NCBI GenBank assembly: GCA_025506515.1
Contig: CM046442.1
Location: forward strand, 107,156,849-107,220,848
DNA from: Flaveria trinervia
Taxonomy: Eukaryota > Streptophyta > Magnoliopsida > Asterales > Asteraceae
Reading direction: 5' to 3'
DNA: 64,000 bases
Shown here: piece by piece, positions 22,190 to 34,360 of the stretch
How positions within the stretch are numbered: the first letter of the stretch is position 1
How the letters are laid out: every line of letters begins with the position of its first letter
Made by a program: the position numbers and the translations under genes
The notes under the pieces: generated by a model
The model's database searches: none
The model's input: the letters and a program-made list of their open reading frames with translations, nothing else
Told to the model about the DNA's origin: nothing

Positions 22190-22936
22190 ATATATAGGGT
22201 ACGGGTTATGAAACGACTGAAGGTTTTGGTGTTAGTCATCAGTATTTGAACAACTGATGACGTGGTATTAACTTTCAGAGGTTTGAAACGACTGATGGTA
22301 TTGGTGTGGTCAGCAGTTATAAAACAACTGAAGACATGGTGTTTACAATCAGACGTTGAAACAACTGAAGTCTCTGATTTAGGCATCAGTAGTTTTAAAA
22401 ACTACTGAAGACAAGTTGGACTTCAGATGTTGAAACAACTGAGGACTTGGTATTAGTCATCAGTAGTTGTGAAACTACTGAAGACCCTGGTTGTGCCATC
22501 AGTTGTTGTAAACAACTGAAGACTTGGTGTTAGTCATCAGTAGTTGTGAAACTACTGAAGACATGGTATTGCTTCAGTTGTTTATGAAGAAACAGCAGTT
22601 TGTGAACTACTGAAGAGAGAGTACTCATCAGTAGTTGTCGTCAATTCATAGCCTTTCAGCTGTTTCATACTGTCCTCAACACTTACTCATCAGCCTTTTT
22701 GCTGTTTTCAGTTGTTTCATAGGACATCAGTACTTATCTGTTTCTACTGATTTTAGAGTTGTAAGTCAGTAGTTGTAACTACATCAGTAGTTTAGAACAG
22801 ATAAAGTACAGTACTTAAAGCATTTAGCCTTCAGTAGTTATAAAAACTACTGAGGGTAAAATAACTCATCAGTACTTATATGTGACATGGTTACCAATGA
22901 TCATCAGTAATTACTGAGATCATCAGTAGTTGTCAC
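22190..22936 (-). repeat. Hairpin array between pol and the extra ORF of D
   Basis: A tandem array with a unit of roughly 55 bp, each unit holding a short inverted repeat. Examples: CAGTAGTT at 22461-22468 pairs with AACTACTG at 22473-22480; CAGTTGTT at 22500-22507 pairs with AACAACTG at 22511-22518. The stem sequence changes between units while the pairing is kept. The regular part is 22195-22600; from there to 22936 the motifs are more scattered. Confidence 0.85.
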
Positions 22937-25900
22937 TTATTCTAGCTGCAGCATACCAAGCCTTAACACCAGGTTGTGGAAAGTTGAACTATCCAAAGGC
23001 TTAGTAAAAATGTCTGCAAGCTCATCAGCACTAGGCACAAACATAGGATTAATTAGACCCTTTTCAAAACAATCTCTTATAAAATGATGTCTAATTTCTA
23101 TATGTTTGGTCCTAGAGTGCTGGACTGGATTTTTGACAATGCAAAGAGCTGAAGCACTATCCATTAATAATGGAGTCTTAGTCTCTGTAATGCCATAATC
23201 CAAAAGTTGATTCTGAAGCCAGAGTACTTGGGATGTACAACTTGCAGCAGCAATGTACTCGGCTTCAGCAGTGGATGTAGCAACAGATGTTTGTTTCTTA
23301 CTCTGCCAAGAAATCAAACAGTTGCCTAGGAATTGACATCCACCAGAAGTTGATTTCCTGGTCAACTTACACCCTGCATAGTCACTATCAGAGAAAGCAA
23401 CTAATTTGCAAGAATGTCCAGTGGAATACCATAAGCCTAGAGATTGTGTACCTTGCAGATATCTAAAGATCCTCTTGACTGCAATCAGATGAGACTCCTT
23501 AGGTGCAGCCTGAAATCTAGCACAAACACATGTAGCAAACATAATATCTGGTCTAGAAGCTGTTAAATACATCAAGGAACCAATCATACATCTGTAAAGA
23601 GTTTCATCAACATCTTTACCTTTCTGATCAACATCCAATTGTGTGGTGTTGCACATGGGAGTAGAACAGGGTTTACAGTTTTGTAAATCAAACTTATTCA
23701 AAAGATCTTTTGTGTATTTAGACTGATGAATGAAAATTCCATCAGCTTTTTGTTTGATTTGCAAACCTAGAAAGAACTGTAATTCTCCCATTGCACTCAT
23801 TTCAAACTTCTGTTGCATTAAGTTTTGGAATCCTCACACAATTGGGGATCAGAGGATGCAAATATAATATCATCAACATAAATTTGAACAAGTAGCTTAT
23901 GCTGATCCACCTTCTTAATAAATAAAGTTTTATCTATGGAGCCTCTAGTGAAATTATTCTGTAGAAGAAAGTTTGATAAGGTCTCATACCAGGCTCTAGG
24001 TGCTTGTTTCAACCCATAAAGAGCTTTATCAAGCTTATATACCCATTCTGGGTGCTTATTATCCTCAAAGCCTGGTGGTTGACACACATAAACTTCTTTT
24101 ATGTTACCATATAGAAAAGCACTTTTGACATCCATTTGAAAAACTTTAAGATTGTGGAGTGCAGCATAGGCTAAAAACAATCTAATTGCCTCCAGTCTGG
24201 CTACAGGGGCAAAGGTTTCATCATAATCAATACCTTCTTGTGCAAACCCCTGCACAACCAGTCTGGCCTTGTTCTTAACAATTAGCCCATTTTCATCAGT
24301 TTTATTCCTAAACACCCATTTAGTGCCTATTGCACACTTACCTGGGGGTAGAGGAACAAGCTCCCACACTTGCTGTTTTTGAACTGAAGAAGCTCAAGCT
24401 GCATGGCTTCAACCCATCCATTGTCTCTCAAAGCTACATGATAGTTCTTTGGCTCTAGCTGACTGATGAAGAGAGCATAGAAGCAGAAATTGGACAACTG
24501 GCTTCTGGTTGAAACACCAGCATTGATATCACCAAGGATTTGAGACATTGGGTGATTTTTCAGCTCTTGGTAAACAATCAAATCTGTGCAAGTGTTTGTA
24601 GGACCTTCAGCAGCAGCAGATGTTGATGCAGATTCTTGAAACCATGAAGATGGTGGCAACTCAAATGAAGTTGAGGATGCAGAAATCTCATCAGCATTTG
24701 TTGTGGATGGTGCTGCTGGAGCTACAGGAGCATCAGGTTTAGAGGACTCAGGCAGTTGGTCACTAAACCTGAAGAGGTGATTACTACTATCATCATCATC
24801 TTCAGCAGTAACACCAGGTGGTGAACTGTTGACAGGAGCAACAGCAGGAGATTGATAAGGAACATATTGCAGTATGTCCAAATCAAAGAGCTCCACAGGG
24901 CTTTGTGGAATCTTGTCCTTTGGAGATTCATTGAACTTGACATGTAGAGTCTCTTCAACCATCTTTGTTCTGCAGTTGAAGACTCTGTATGCCTTGCAAG
25001 TTGATGAATAACCAACAAAGTACCCTGCATCCACCTTAGGATCAAATTTCTGGAGCTGATCCTTTGTGTTGAGAATGAAACAGGGACACCCAAATGCTCT
25101 AAAGAATGAAATGAGAGGGGCCAAATGATGTAGAACTTCATATGGAGTCTTCATCAACCTCTGATTTATTAGCACTCTATTCTGCACATAGCATGCTGTG
25201 TTGACAGCTTCAGCCCAAAAGGTCAATGGCAGTCCAGAATCAGCCAACATAGACCTTGCAGCTTCAATGAGGGTCCTGTTCTTTCTCTCCACAACTCCAT
25301 TCTGTTCAGGAGTTCTTGGAATACTAAACTGCCTCTTTATTCCCTTGGAAAGGTAGAACTCATCAAGTGTATTGTTCCTGAATTCTGTTCCATTGTCACT
25401 TCTAATACACTTGACTGAGAGGGAATACTGCTTCTCAGCATACAACACAAAGTTTATGATCTTCTGTGCAGCTTCATCCTTTGAATGTAGAAAGAAAGTC
25501 CATACAAATCTGGAGTAATCATCCACAATTACCAGACAGTATTTCTTCTTTGCCATGCTCATCACTCTCACAGGACCAAAGAGATCCATGTGAAGAAGTT
25601 GTAAGCAGGCAGTGGACTTTGGTTCTTCAATAGGTGGGAATGAAACCTTGTGCTGTTTTCCTTTCAAACAAGCAGTGCAGTTGTTTTCACACTTGAACTC
25701 CTTCATAGGCATTCCCCTTACTAAACTATGGTGTATCAGCTGATTCATGTTCTTGAAGTTAACATGTCCCAGCCTTCTATGCCATAGATTAGATTCTTGA
25801 GGAGAGGCCTTGGAAAATAGGCAAGGATGGCCTTTGAGATCTATTTTCTTGGAAAGATCTAAGGCATACACTCTTCCTGTCCTGTTGGCCTTCAGGAGAG

Positions 25901-26276
25901 TGTGAGCATCCAATACCTTGTCAATCAAACTCAGAACTTTGGATGACAGAATCCTGCAGTTCTGGCTTGTGAAAAGGGCAACATGGCCTTTGTCACACAA
26001 TTGACTGACACTCAAGAGGTTATACTTGAGATTTTCCACATGGTTGACATCATCAAACCTTATTTCCCCATTGGAAACAAAGCCCTTCCCGATGATGTAA
26101 CCTCTTGCATCATTGCCAAAGGAAACAAAACCTTCCTTCCTGGAGAGTAGTCATTAAGAAGTGAGTTGTTCCCAGTCATATGCATAGATCCCCCACTGTC
26201 TACATACCAGATGCTACTTTGGCATGTTGAAGAAACCTGCATTAATAAACAATCAGTTAGTTTTGGAGACCCAAAC
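22937..26276 (-). pseudogene. pol: Pol of element D: protease, integrase, RT, RNase H
   Basis: Protease Asp-Ser-Gly lies in Tyr-Val-Asp-Ser-Gly-Gly-Ser near 26200. A 570-codon frame (26039-24327) carries the integrase His/Cys zinc domain (His-Arg-Arg-Leu-Gly-His, Cys-Thr-Ala-Cys) and the three catalytic residues in His-Met-Asp, Ser-Asp-Asn-Gly-Thr-Glu-Phe and Val-Val-Glu-Arg. A one-base loss near 24385 moves RT to another frame (24369-23818) with Tyr-Val-Asp-Asp at 23869-23880. A further shift near 23830 leads to the RNase H frame (23818-22937) with Ser-Asp-Ser-Asp-Tyr-Ala-Gly and Ala-Glu-Ala-Glu-Tyr. Protease also has a shift near 26100. All catalytic residues are retained; only indels break it. 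Confidence 0.9.
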
Positions 26277-29098
26277 CTTTTTGGTTTTGGGCCTGGTCTC
26301 ATCAATAGATGGTAAACTAACAGGTTTATTGGGCACAATAGCTTGAGGTGAAGGAGATGGTGTAGAAGAGGAATCCTTTGGCTTGGATCTCCTTTTCTGG
26401 GGTTTCAACACAGGGCCATCAAGTTGGTTAACTCTTCCCAACAGATGTTGAACCATCATTACCAGCTGTGTCTGATTCTGGGAAAGAGCTTTCAGCTCTT
26501 CAGACACATTGGTATTGGTGTTTGATGATGAGTCTTGTGTTGCACCATCTTCTTTTGAGCAACCTCAGCTGTTGCCTGTTGCACTCCTTCCCTTTTAGAT
26601 TTCTTTTTGGACATAGGAGTAACAGGATTTGATGCTGCTGGTACAAACTTGGACTCAAACTCAGTTTTCATTTTAGCCAAGTTTTCTTTAATTTTCTCCT
26701 TTTGTTTGAGTTTGGATCCCTTTTTGTACCAACAATCATCTGTGAGATGATTGAATAGACCACATATTTCACATGGTTTCTTCTTCATCTTCTGTTGATC
26801 ATCAACTGAAGAAGATGAAACTACTGAAGACTTGCTCTTCAGCAGTTTAGAAGCACTTTTTGCCTTCTTGTCAACTCCTTAGTAGGCTTCAAATCCTTCC
26901 TACTGACAGTTTTCTTCTCTTAGTGCTGTCAGTTATTGGGATTTGAACTCCAGATGTTATCCCCTGCTCTCCAGTACCCTCAGTACTTCTAGGGATAACA
27001 CTTGGGTTGATCAACTCATTGATCATGTGAGTGTCAGCAGTTGAACCATCAATATCAGCTGATAGGTTCACAGAGGGATTACTACTGACTTCAACTACTG
27101 ATGGTGCTTTATCAAGTAGTGAATCACATGATGAGGTGGATTGGTCATTACTTTCTCCATCAGATTCTACTCCTGCTCTTGAAGCAAAATCTGTAGGAGG
27201 AGCAGTGTGATTATAACCAATTCCAAACTTCACATTGGAAGCTGTTTGCTTACTAAGAAGCATTTCAAAGCCCTTGCAAGATTGTACCCATCGATCACAC
27301 TCTACTTGGGTGACAGCAAGAGTATCTTTGAGGTCTTTGTACTTCTCTAAGAGTACATCCTCCCTAGCCTTATCATCAGAGATTTGGCATTTTAATTTAT
27401 AAATCTCATCAGTTTTCTCTTTCAGCACAGACTCAAACTCAGCTTTATTTTTGGAAATTATTTGTTCTAGCTCTACATTTTTATTGATTAAAGCCACATT
27501 TGCTTCTCTAATAGAGGCAAATGCTGCTATGCAAGTTTCAGAACATAATTTGGCCTTAGCCTCAGAGGATACCTGTGATACCTGTGTTGAAGAGGTACTT
27601 GAGGATGATCCATCAGAGGATTCCAAAGTCATGAGAGCTAGATTTCCAAAAGGATGCTCACCACCATGTTGACCAGCACCTGAGAACAGTTGTTCATTAC
27701 CAGACACATCATCTGGTAAGCTGCTCCAGTCAACAACTCCTGGTGTGAAGAAGCTGTGTTGTTGAAGTTGATTAGGTTGATGAGATTGGGATGGTTGAGG
27801 CTCAGGGAGTGCATGTGGTTGCTGAGCAGTGGGTGCTTGAACCTGGCCTGGTTGTGGCATGTAATAGCAGGGGTATGGATATGGCATTGGCCCCTGTGGA
27901 ACAAAATATGCAGGAGATTGTGGTTGATGATGATAACCAGAATTGACAGGTTGTTGCCCTCTGTTTTGTTGACTATTGCCAGGAAAGTCACAAAAGGTGC
28001 AGGAGAGTTAGATCCAGATGATCTACATTCTCTTGCAAAGTGTCCAAGCCTGTGGCATTTATGGCACTTCAACTTACTCTTGTCAAAACCAACTTTGGTT
28101 TTGCCAGAGAGTCCTGGGAATTTCCTTCCAGTTCTTTTGTAGAACTTCTGAGATCTGATATTTATCAAGGCCATTTGGCTCAAAATATCCATCTCTTCTA
28201 AGTCATCATCAGCAATCCCCTTGAGATCATCCATGATGAAACATAGATTGTCACTATTACTACCAGCAGAATAACTATCAACACTCACAAAGGCAGGCTC
28301 AGAAGTGTTTGTAGAGAAATCAATATGCTCATCATACTGGCTTTCAGATGACGCATATTCTGACTCTTGATGTCCAATCAGGGCAGTGTTCCCTTGGACA
28401 AAATCCTCAGTAAGCTTGCCAGATGAAGCCAATTTCCTTTTCTGCTCTATCTCTCTCTCGAATGTAAGCAGTTTCCCATGAAGTTGGGTGAGAGATAGGC
28501 GATCAACATCAGCATTTGAGCGTAGAACAATGGTATATGTGTTCCATCTCTCAGGCAGTGATCTTAGGAATCTATGGTTCATCTGACTCCTGGTATATTC
28601 ATGTTTAACCATTTTCAATTCAGAGATTAAACATGAAAACCGCTCAAATTGTTGAGTCAGAGTCTCACCCTTTCTATGAGAGAAAGTCTCATATGTTGGG
28701 CGAGGATTTCCCTGTTGTTTGCTAAAACCTCATCAGTACCACCAAATTGTTCTTTGATGGCTTTCCAGAGGTCATGAGCAGACTCACAATGCAGAAGCCC
28801 AGAGTAAATCTCATTAGGAATAGCCATAGCCAAAATTCCATGGGCTTTTGCATCGATTTCAAACAACTTCTTGTCCTCATCGGAGTATTGCTCCTTCTCT
28901 TTGGAACCAACTGGTTTGTTTCCGGATCATTCACCATTGGCTTATGTGGTCCATGTACCACAGATGTCCAACAACCTGAGCTATTGACAGACAGGTGATG
29001 GAGCAATCTTCTCTGCCAAATGTTATACTCATTCCTCACCAGATCGGAGGCTTGGTAGAGGATCCAGTATTGAAAGGATCATTCGAAGAAGTAGTCAT
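26253..29098 (-). pseudogene. gag: Gag of element D
   Basis: Start ATG 29098 (Met-Thr-Thr-Ser-Ser-Asn-Asp), 190 bp inside the primer site. Capsid-type region around 28870-28450 (Leu-Trp-Lys-Ala-Ile, Leu-Arg-Ser-Leu-Pro-Glu-Arg-Trp). First zinc knuckle at 28066-28025, Cys-His-Lys-Cys ... His ... Cys, a complete CX2CX4HX4C. Then a Pro/Gln-rich part, a coiled-coil-like part (about 27580-27260) and a second complete knuckle Cys-Glu-Ile-Cys ... His ... Cys at about 26770-26730. It ends Lys-Val-Trp-Val-Ser-Lys-Thr-Asn. Single-base losses near 29055 and 28000 and others break the frame; the first is visible against element E (44842 onwards). Confidence 0.87.
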
Positions 29099-29290
29099 TG
29101 TGGAAAATCAGACAGATTCAAGTAAAATCACAATAAATTTAGCTCAGAACCACACAGAACCTCAAAAAAACGGCCAGAAGCGATACACTCAATCTCTATA
29201 ACAGATCCTTGCGAATTTGCTAATTCGATCAAACTTAGAGCGATTGAACAGTTTCAATGATCAATTGTTAGATCGATCAATGATTAACCT

Positions 29291-29302
29291 GCTCTGATAC
29301 CA
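29291..29302 (-). promoter_or_regulatory. Primer-binding site of element D
   Basis: TGGTATCAGAGC on the minus strand, two bases inside the 5' LTR; complementary to initiator-Met tRNA. Confidence 0.93.
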
Positions 29303-29304
29303 TT

Positions 29305-30111
29305 TGTTAGGATCTCAGCCTCTTGGTTTAATCGATTGAACAGATATAGCAGCGGAATAGCTCAGAATTAGACAAATTCAAGCAAGAACATTCGATATAA
29401 AGCGATAAAAGAATTTTGTTATAGAGAGAGAAATATCTGACAAAAGGAATATTGCATTAAGATTGTCGGCCTCAATGGCACGATTACAGGTGAGTCATCC
29501 TTCCTTATAAAGGAAAGATGACGTAGGCTGATGTCACTTGAAAGTGACATGTAACCGTTTTATAACTACTGATGTTTAACAACTACTGAAGATGTCAACA
29601 ACTGACATCTTCTTACAAATGTTCCTAAGTGTTAAACATCTTATTTACAACTACTGAAAAACATAAAACTACTGATACTACAACAACTGAAGAACAACCT
29701 CTTCAGTTGTTTACAAGTACTGAAAAGGAAACAAAACTACAGAAAAGTAAACAAACTACTGAAAGGAAAAGAAAACTACTGATGAAGAAAAACCATCACA
29801 ACAACTGAAGAAGCCCTCTTCAGCTGTTGTCATCAGCTGTTAGCATCAGCTGATGTCTTCAGTACTTGAACATCAGACTTTGTCTTTCAGCTGTTGATCT
29901 TCAGTCTTTGTCTTCAGTACTTGTTGAAGTCTTCAGACTTTAGATCTTCAGCTGTTGTCTCAGTCTTTGTCTTCAGTGCTTCAGAAATACTTCAGCAGTT
30001 GTATTCTTCAGACTTTGTAGAACAGCTGATCAGGTCTTCTTCAGCTGTTGTGATGTCCTGTGGGACTTAGAGGTTTCTCTGATCAGGCTCATTGGTTCTT
30101 TTGGTCCAACA
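29305..30111 (-). repeat. 5' LTR of element D (807 bp)
   Basis: Plus-strand ends TGTTAGGATC and GGTCCAACA. Contains a TATA-like TTTATAAGG on the minus strand and the CAACTACTGAAG family of motifs at 29565-30050. Confidence 0.92.
29503..29540 (-). promoter_or_regulatory. Probable promoter core of the D LTR with a TGACG/ACGT box
   Basis: On the minus strand TTTATAAGG (29503-29513) is preceded, about 8-25 bases upstream, by TGACATCAGCCTACGTCA, which holds an ACGT core inside a loose as-1-like pair of TGAC/GTCA half sites. The same block is in the other LTR at 17929-17966. TGACG/ACGT boxes are bound by plant bZIP (TGA) factors; whether this one is, is inference. Confidence 0.5.
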
Positions 30112-30543
30112 GACCAATCTCATGACCAGGAGACTGGATTAGTCACACGATTGAGACACAGCATTGACTCAGCGCACGACTGAACCTTTCAGTCGTGCGT
30201 AAGGATCAATAGCATGATTCAGGAGCACGACAGAACCATACTAATGGTTCAGTCGGACGAATGAAAGCCCTAACCTATAAATACCACCTAATTGAAGAAT
30301 TCGAATCACTTGAAGACTTTTGACACATACTCACAAACTAGCCATCCAGAGCATCCGGAAAGCTTGTTCCAAGTTCATAGTTCGCATCTAATCTTGTTCT
30401 ACTCGTTCTTAACGTTTCTTTAATCGTTAGATTGATCGGGATTGTGTTCTCACTGATTCGATCGCCAATCAAATAGGATTCCACACTATCTGATCTGGTT
30501 CGTGCATTATCAGTTAGTACTCCATACGTACACGGTCCTAACA
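30112..30543 (+). repeat. 5' LTR of element C, second part
   Basis: Starts GACCA, continuing the LTR broken at 17731, and ends CGGTCCTAACA before the primer site. Parallel to 55870-56290. Contains AGTCGTGCG / TCGCACGAC palindromes at 30160-30260. Confidence 0.87.
30276..30283 (+). promoter_or_regulatory. TATA box of the C 5' LTR
   Basis: TATAAATA in 'taacctataaataccac', conserved at 56022-56029 in the 3' LTR and 57745-57752 in G. D sits upstream of it in the same LTR, so the U3 of C is cut. Confidence 0.7.
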
Positions 30544-30545
30544 AG

Positions 30546-30557
30546 TGGTATCAGAGC
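30546..30557 (+). promoter_or_regulatory. Primer-binding site of element C
   Basis: TGGTATCAGAGC, two bases after the LTR end. Confidence 0.92.
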
Positions 30558-30769
30558 TTTGGCTCTTGATTTTGCGTGTGATTTGATTGGTTTCGGTGTA
30601 AAAATCATGTTTTTCATTCAAAGGAGTCACCTTTTTTAGTAAAACAGTGTTTTCGATGTCTCCAGGTCTCAAAGTTTACGTTTTCGGCATACGACAGATT
30701 AGGGTTCTTGAATAATCGTGGTTTTGTGTCAAAGTGTCAAAAACCCTTGATTTTGCAAAAGCAGCAGCA

Positions 30770-31020
30770 TTCAGTCGCACGATTGGCCCAATCGTATGAG
30801 TTAAATCAATCGCACACCCCAGTCACACCATTGAACTCAGTCACTCACTCATTCGTATGACTAAACAACACCATTCGCTTATTTCCATCGCATACTCCAT
30901 ACGTACGACTGAATCCAATCGCACAATTGAATTCATTCGCACGAGTGCTCCATATGTATAAGTCCATTCGCATGAGTGCTCCATATGTATAAGTCCACTC
31001 GCACGAGTGAGTCAGTCTAG
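30770..31020 (+). repeat. Leader cluster of TCGCACGA(C/T)TGA motifs, element C
   Basis: About ten degenerate copies (CAGTCGCACGATTG, AATCGCACAC, CATTCGCACGAGTG and others) between primer site and gag. A near-perfect 33-bp direct repeat, 'cgagtgctccatatgtataagtcca', occurs at about 30939 and 30973. G has the same kind of cluster at 58240-58460. Confidence 0.75.
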
Positions 31021-31044
31021 TTTTAAAGTACAAACTTTAAAGAG

Positions 31045-33448
31045 ATGGAAGATCAGTTCTCTATGTTTAATATCGGAAAGGACTCTCGCATCCAGAACCT
31101 TCTGCTTCTGGAAAATAAAATTGGGAATCACAATAAACCACCTAAACTTATAAAGTTAGATGATTACCCACAATGGAAATAGAGGTTCGAGATCTATCTA
31201 AATGGAGTCGATCCAAATCTTTGGGAATCCATTGAAACAGGTTATGGTATGCCAGTCGGTGCTGATGGTGTTAAGCTCACTTTGGGAGGTATGACTGATA
31301 GCCAGAAAGCCAAGTACAATGCCAAAAAGAAGGTGTATACCATGTTGACTCAGTCGATACCAAAAGATATATTTCATTAGTTCTCTGAGAACAGACAGGC
31401 AAAAAAGTTATGGGAGGCTTTAGAGAAAAGATATGATGGGAATGCAACGTTAAACGCATTAAAGGCAAAGTCTCTCAAGAAGGACTTTGATAACTTATCC
31501 TCAATAGGAAGAAAGCTTGGATGATATTATCGAAAAATTCTACCATCTGATGAGTGAGCTGGACACTCATGGGGTCACAACGTGTATGGAAGATAAAGTG
31601 TCAAGCTTTTTTGATGGTTTGCCGGAGAAAGGACTCCCTTGTGTCTAATCTGAGACTGAACAATATACTTGGAAAAAAAAGTTAGACATAAATGACTTCA
31701 TCCTGAAATTAAGGGAGGAGGAACTGAGGATGAAGTATAGGTCACAAAAAGGACCCTACAACCAGAATCCTTCACTTTATAACTCATCTCCCACTCCAAC
31801 CAGTTCAGGAGCACCACTTCAAATGCCTTTGTGTCTACTTCAGCAACTCCTTCCCAAACCACTGCTGGAGGACCAGATCGTCAGGGTCATCCTCTACCTA
31901 ATATATAATGCCTAAAGCCAACATTATAAAGTTGAAGACCAAGAATCTTAGTAAAGGAGCACATGGATCTCCTGGCAGCTGTTGTCCATTCCTATGATGG
32001 TCTAGTTGCAGGGAAGATTGGAAATGCCATCTTGCAGATGAAGATTACGAGCAAGTGGACGAAAATGAACTAGACAGAATGGATATAATGTAGGCTTTGG
32101 CTAGTGCTGTCAGAAGGGCGAAAATGTTTGTGAAAAAGATAGAATAGAACTTGGTAGCCATAAAAGACACAACCTTTGGTTTCGACAAAACCAAAGTTAG
32201 TTGCTTTAATTGTGGTGAAAAGGGGCATTTCAAACATGAATGTGTAAAGCCCAAGATAGCAGGTAACGGGAATCCGTTCTCAGCCTTCAACCGTCAGGAC
32301 AAAGACAGGAATGCAACTACCTCGTCATGCAAATAGACAAAGGCCTTGATTGCATAAGGTGACGAAGGACAGGATTGGACCTTCAGTTTTGTGTCTCCGG
32401 TGAATTAAACATTACCTATGTCAAGGGATTGGATGATGGCTTTACAAGTGAAAGTGAAATCACAGTTGAACAAGTAACGTCAGATAATGAAGATGCTGTG
32501 AATGTGGTCAGTCACCTGATTGAAGACTCAGAATGACATGTTAAGAATCTCCAGCATCCGAAGAGTCAAACTCTACATTGATGGCTGATTCAATCGATTC
32601 TTTAGAGGTAAGTACAAAAGACCAACTCTTTGAAAGTCATGCTTGTATTGAATGTAACAAATTTAGAGAAAGCATTGATTTGAAATTTGCTATGTTATTA
32701 GACCACAATGATAGCTTAATAAATGATTTACAACAATGCACAGAAGCTAATCATATTTTGAAACAAAATGAGTGCAGTTATAAAGATACAATAGAACTTT
32801 TAGGTAAACAACTAAAGGAAACCGAGGTTGTTGCTTTTAATCAAGCTAATGATATAAAGTTATTTAAATACTTTGGACGAAACAAAGAAAGAAAAAGCAG
32901 TTTTAGAAGTTGAAGTCAATTCATTAAAACAAATCATGTATAGCTGGACCAGTCTTCTCACATAGTTCAACACTTAGTGAAAGAACGAAATAATAGGGAA
33001 GGGTTGGGTTATAAAGTAGTTCCACCACAACATGAGATCTTGTTAAAGAACATGTAGACTGTAAAATAAAAACCTAGTAAAAGATCATGTGGTGTCCACT
33101 CCATTGGTTAGTGATTCCTAAATTCCACCAGGTTAAACCAGTGAACTCTTCACTAAACAGAAGGAGTCTACTGTGAATCAAAAAGGGAACGATGCCATTG
33201 TAAATTGGTGAAATTTTAAAAAGGTTAATTAAAGTCAGGTCACACATGTCTTTTCTGAACCCAAACATGACAAAAACCAGTTAACCAAACCCGTGTGTTA
33301 CATGTCATAGTACAATAAAATAAAGGTTAAAGATGTAAAAAAGTTCTTCAAACAATTATTTTTGTTAAAGAAGCAGAAACATCTAAACGAGAAGTGACTA
33401 AACCCAACCAGACTATGTAGCACCTGTATCATAATCAACACATCATAA
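31045..33448 (+). pseudogene. gag: Gag of element C, N-terminal part
   Basis: Start ATG 31045 (Met-Glu-Asp-Gln-Phe). Capsid region of the copia UBN2 type: Tyr-Pro-Gln-Trp-Lys near 31163, Lys-Leu-Trp-Glu-Ala-Leu-Glu-Lys-Arg near 31407. Zinc knuckle at 32202-32243, Cys-Phe-Asn-Cys ... His ... Cys, complete. A coiled-coil-like part follows (about 32620-32920). Stops at 31180 and 31377 are TAG where CAG is expected; several indels shift the frame. E is inserted at 33453, just before the second zinc knuckle. Closely matched by G, whose frame is better preserved. Confidence 0.85.
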
Positions 33449-33453
33449 AATAG
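33449..33453 (+). other. Left target-site duplication of E (AATAG)
   Basis: AATAG, repeated exactly at 45974-45978. Confidence 0.85.
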
Positions 33454-34349
33454 TGACAGGATCAGTGATCGCAAGTTTGATGTTTATCAGAATATAAAGC
33501 AGCGGAATACACAAACGAATTAGACAATTGTAGCAAGCAAACAATATATGTAAGCGTTAAGATAGCATACGGTTATAGGGAGAGAATATGAATTCTGATT
33601 TCTAGGAATGTTTATAGATGGAGAATATTTCTAATCAAATCAATCAAACATTCCATTCAATTGCTCATATCACTCAATGATTACAATGGGTTGTCACTCC
33701 TTATATAGAGTGCAACAGTCACTGCTGTTATCACGGAAAGTGACAACTGGCAGATCCAATACAGAAATAACTAAATCTTAACAAACTACTGAAATGTTCA
33801 CAACTACTGAGAACATATCAGCAAGTTAAGTACAAAATATAAAACTACTGAAACTACAACGACTGAAGAACAAGCTCTTCAGTCGTTTTACAAAACTACT
33901 GAAACATAAAACATAAAACTACTGATATCACAACTACTGAAGAAGTACTCTTCAGCAGTTGTGACAAACTACTGAGGCTTCAGTACTTGGTCTTCAGACT
34001 TTGACCTTCAGGCGTTTCATCAGCTGATGACTTCAGTAGATATCATCAGCTGATGTCTTCAGTCTTTGTCTTCAGACTTTGTACATCAGTTGTTGATCTT
34101 CAGCACTTGTGAACTCTTCAGCTGTTGTGCTTCAGTACTTTGGTCTTTCAGCTTCAGCACTTGTGTTCTTCAGCTGTTGTACTTCAGCACTTTGGTTCTT
34201 CAGCTGTTAAGGTCTTCAGCACTTGATCTTCAGCTGTTGAAGTCTTCAGCACTTGTCAAACTACTGATGAGGCTTTCAGCAGTTGTTGTGATACCGTGTG
34301 GGACTTAGAGATTTTCTGATCTTGGCTCATTGGTTCTTTTGGTCCAACA
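33454..34349 (-). repeat. 3' LTR of element E (896 bp)
   Basis: Plus-strand ends TGACAGGATC and GGTCCAACA. It differs from 45078-45973 by about two substitutions and several 1-nt indels, mostly in short homopolymers. Motif-rich 33780-34290 (CTACTGAA, CTTCAGCTGTTG, CTTCAGCACTTG). Confidence 0.93.
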
Positions 34350-34360
34350 AACTCCCCCTG
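34350..34360 (-). promoter_or_regulatory. Polypurine tract of element E
   Basis: CAGGGGGAGTT on the minus strand, directly before TGTTGGACC of the LTR. Confidence 0.88.

Larger units (their letters stand above)
17732..30111 (-). mobile_element. Element D: young full-length Ty1/copia (Sirevirus-like), minus strand
   Basis: Complete 12.4-kb element: 5' LTR 29305-30111, primer site, gag, pol, hairpin array, extra ORF, polypurine tract, 3' LTR 17732-18533. It lies in the 5' LTR of C; flanks read GGACA and GACCA, an imperfect duplication around GAC(C)A. LTRs are almost identical by eye. Coding frames are interrupted mostly by single-base indels and not by stops. Same family as E. Confidence 0.93.

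Noticed and set aside
22190..22936. CRISPR-like or satellite array
   Set aside because: Units vary in length and sequence, hold palindromes, and lie inside a retroelement in a plant sequence; no spacers or cas genes.
30546..30557. tRNA fragment
   Set aside because: TGGTATCAGAGC is the primer site complementary to initiator-Met tRNA; no cloverleaf around it.
34066..34308. 80-codon Leu/Ser/Phe-rich ORF in the E LTR (and a similar one at 45749-45931)
   Set aside because: It is a translation of the CTTCAG motif array in the LTR, on the strand opposite to the element. No start context or homology.
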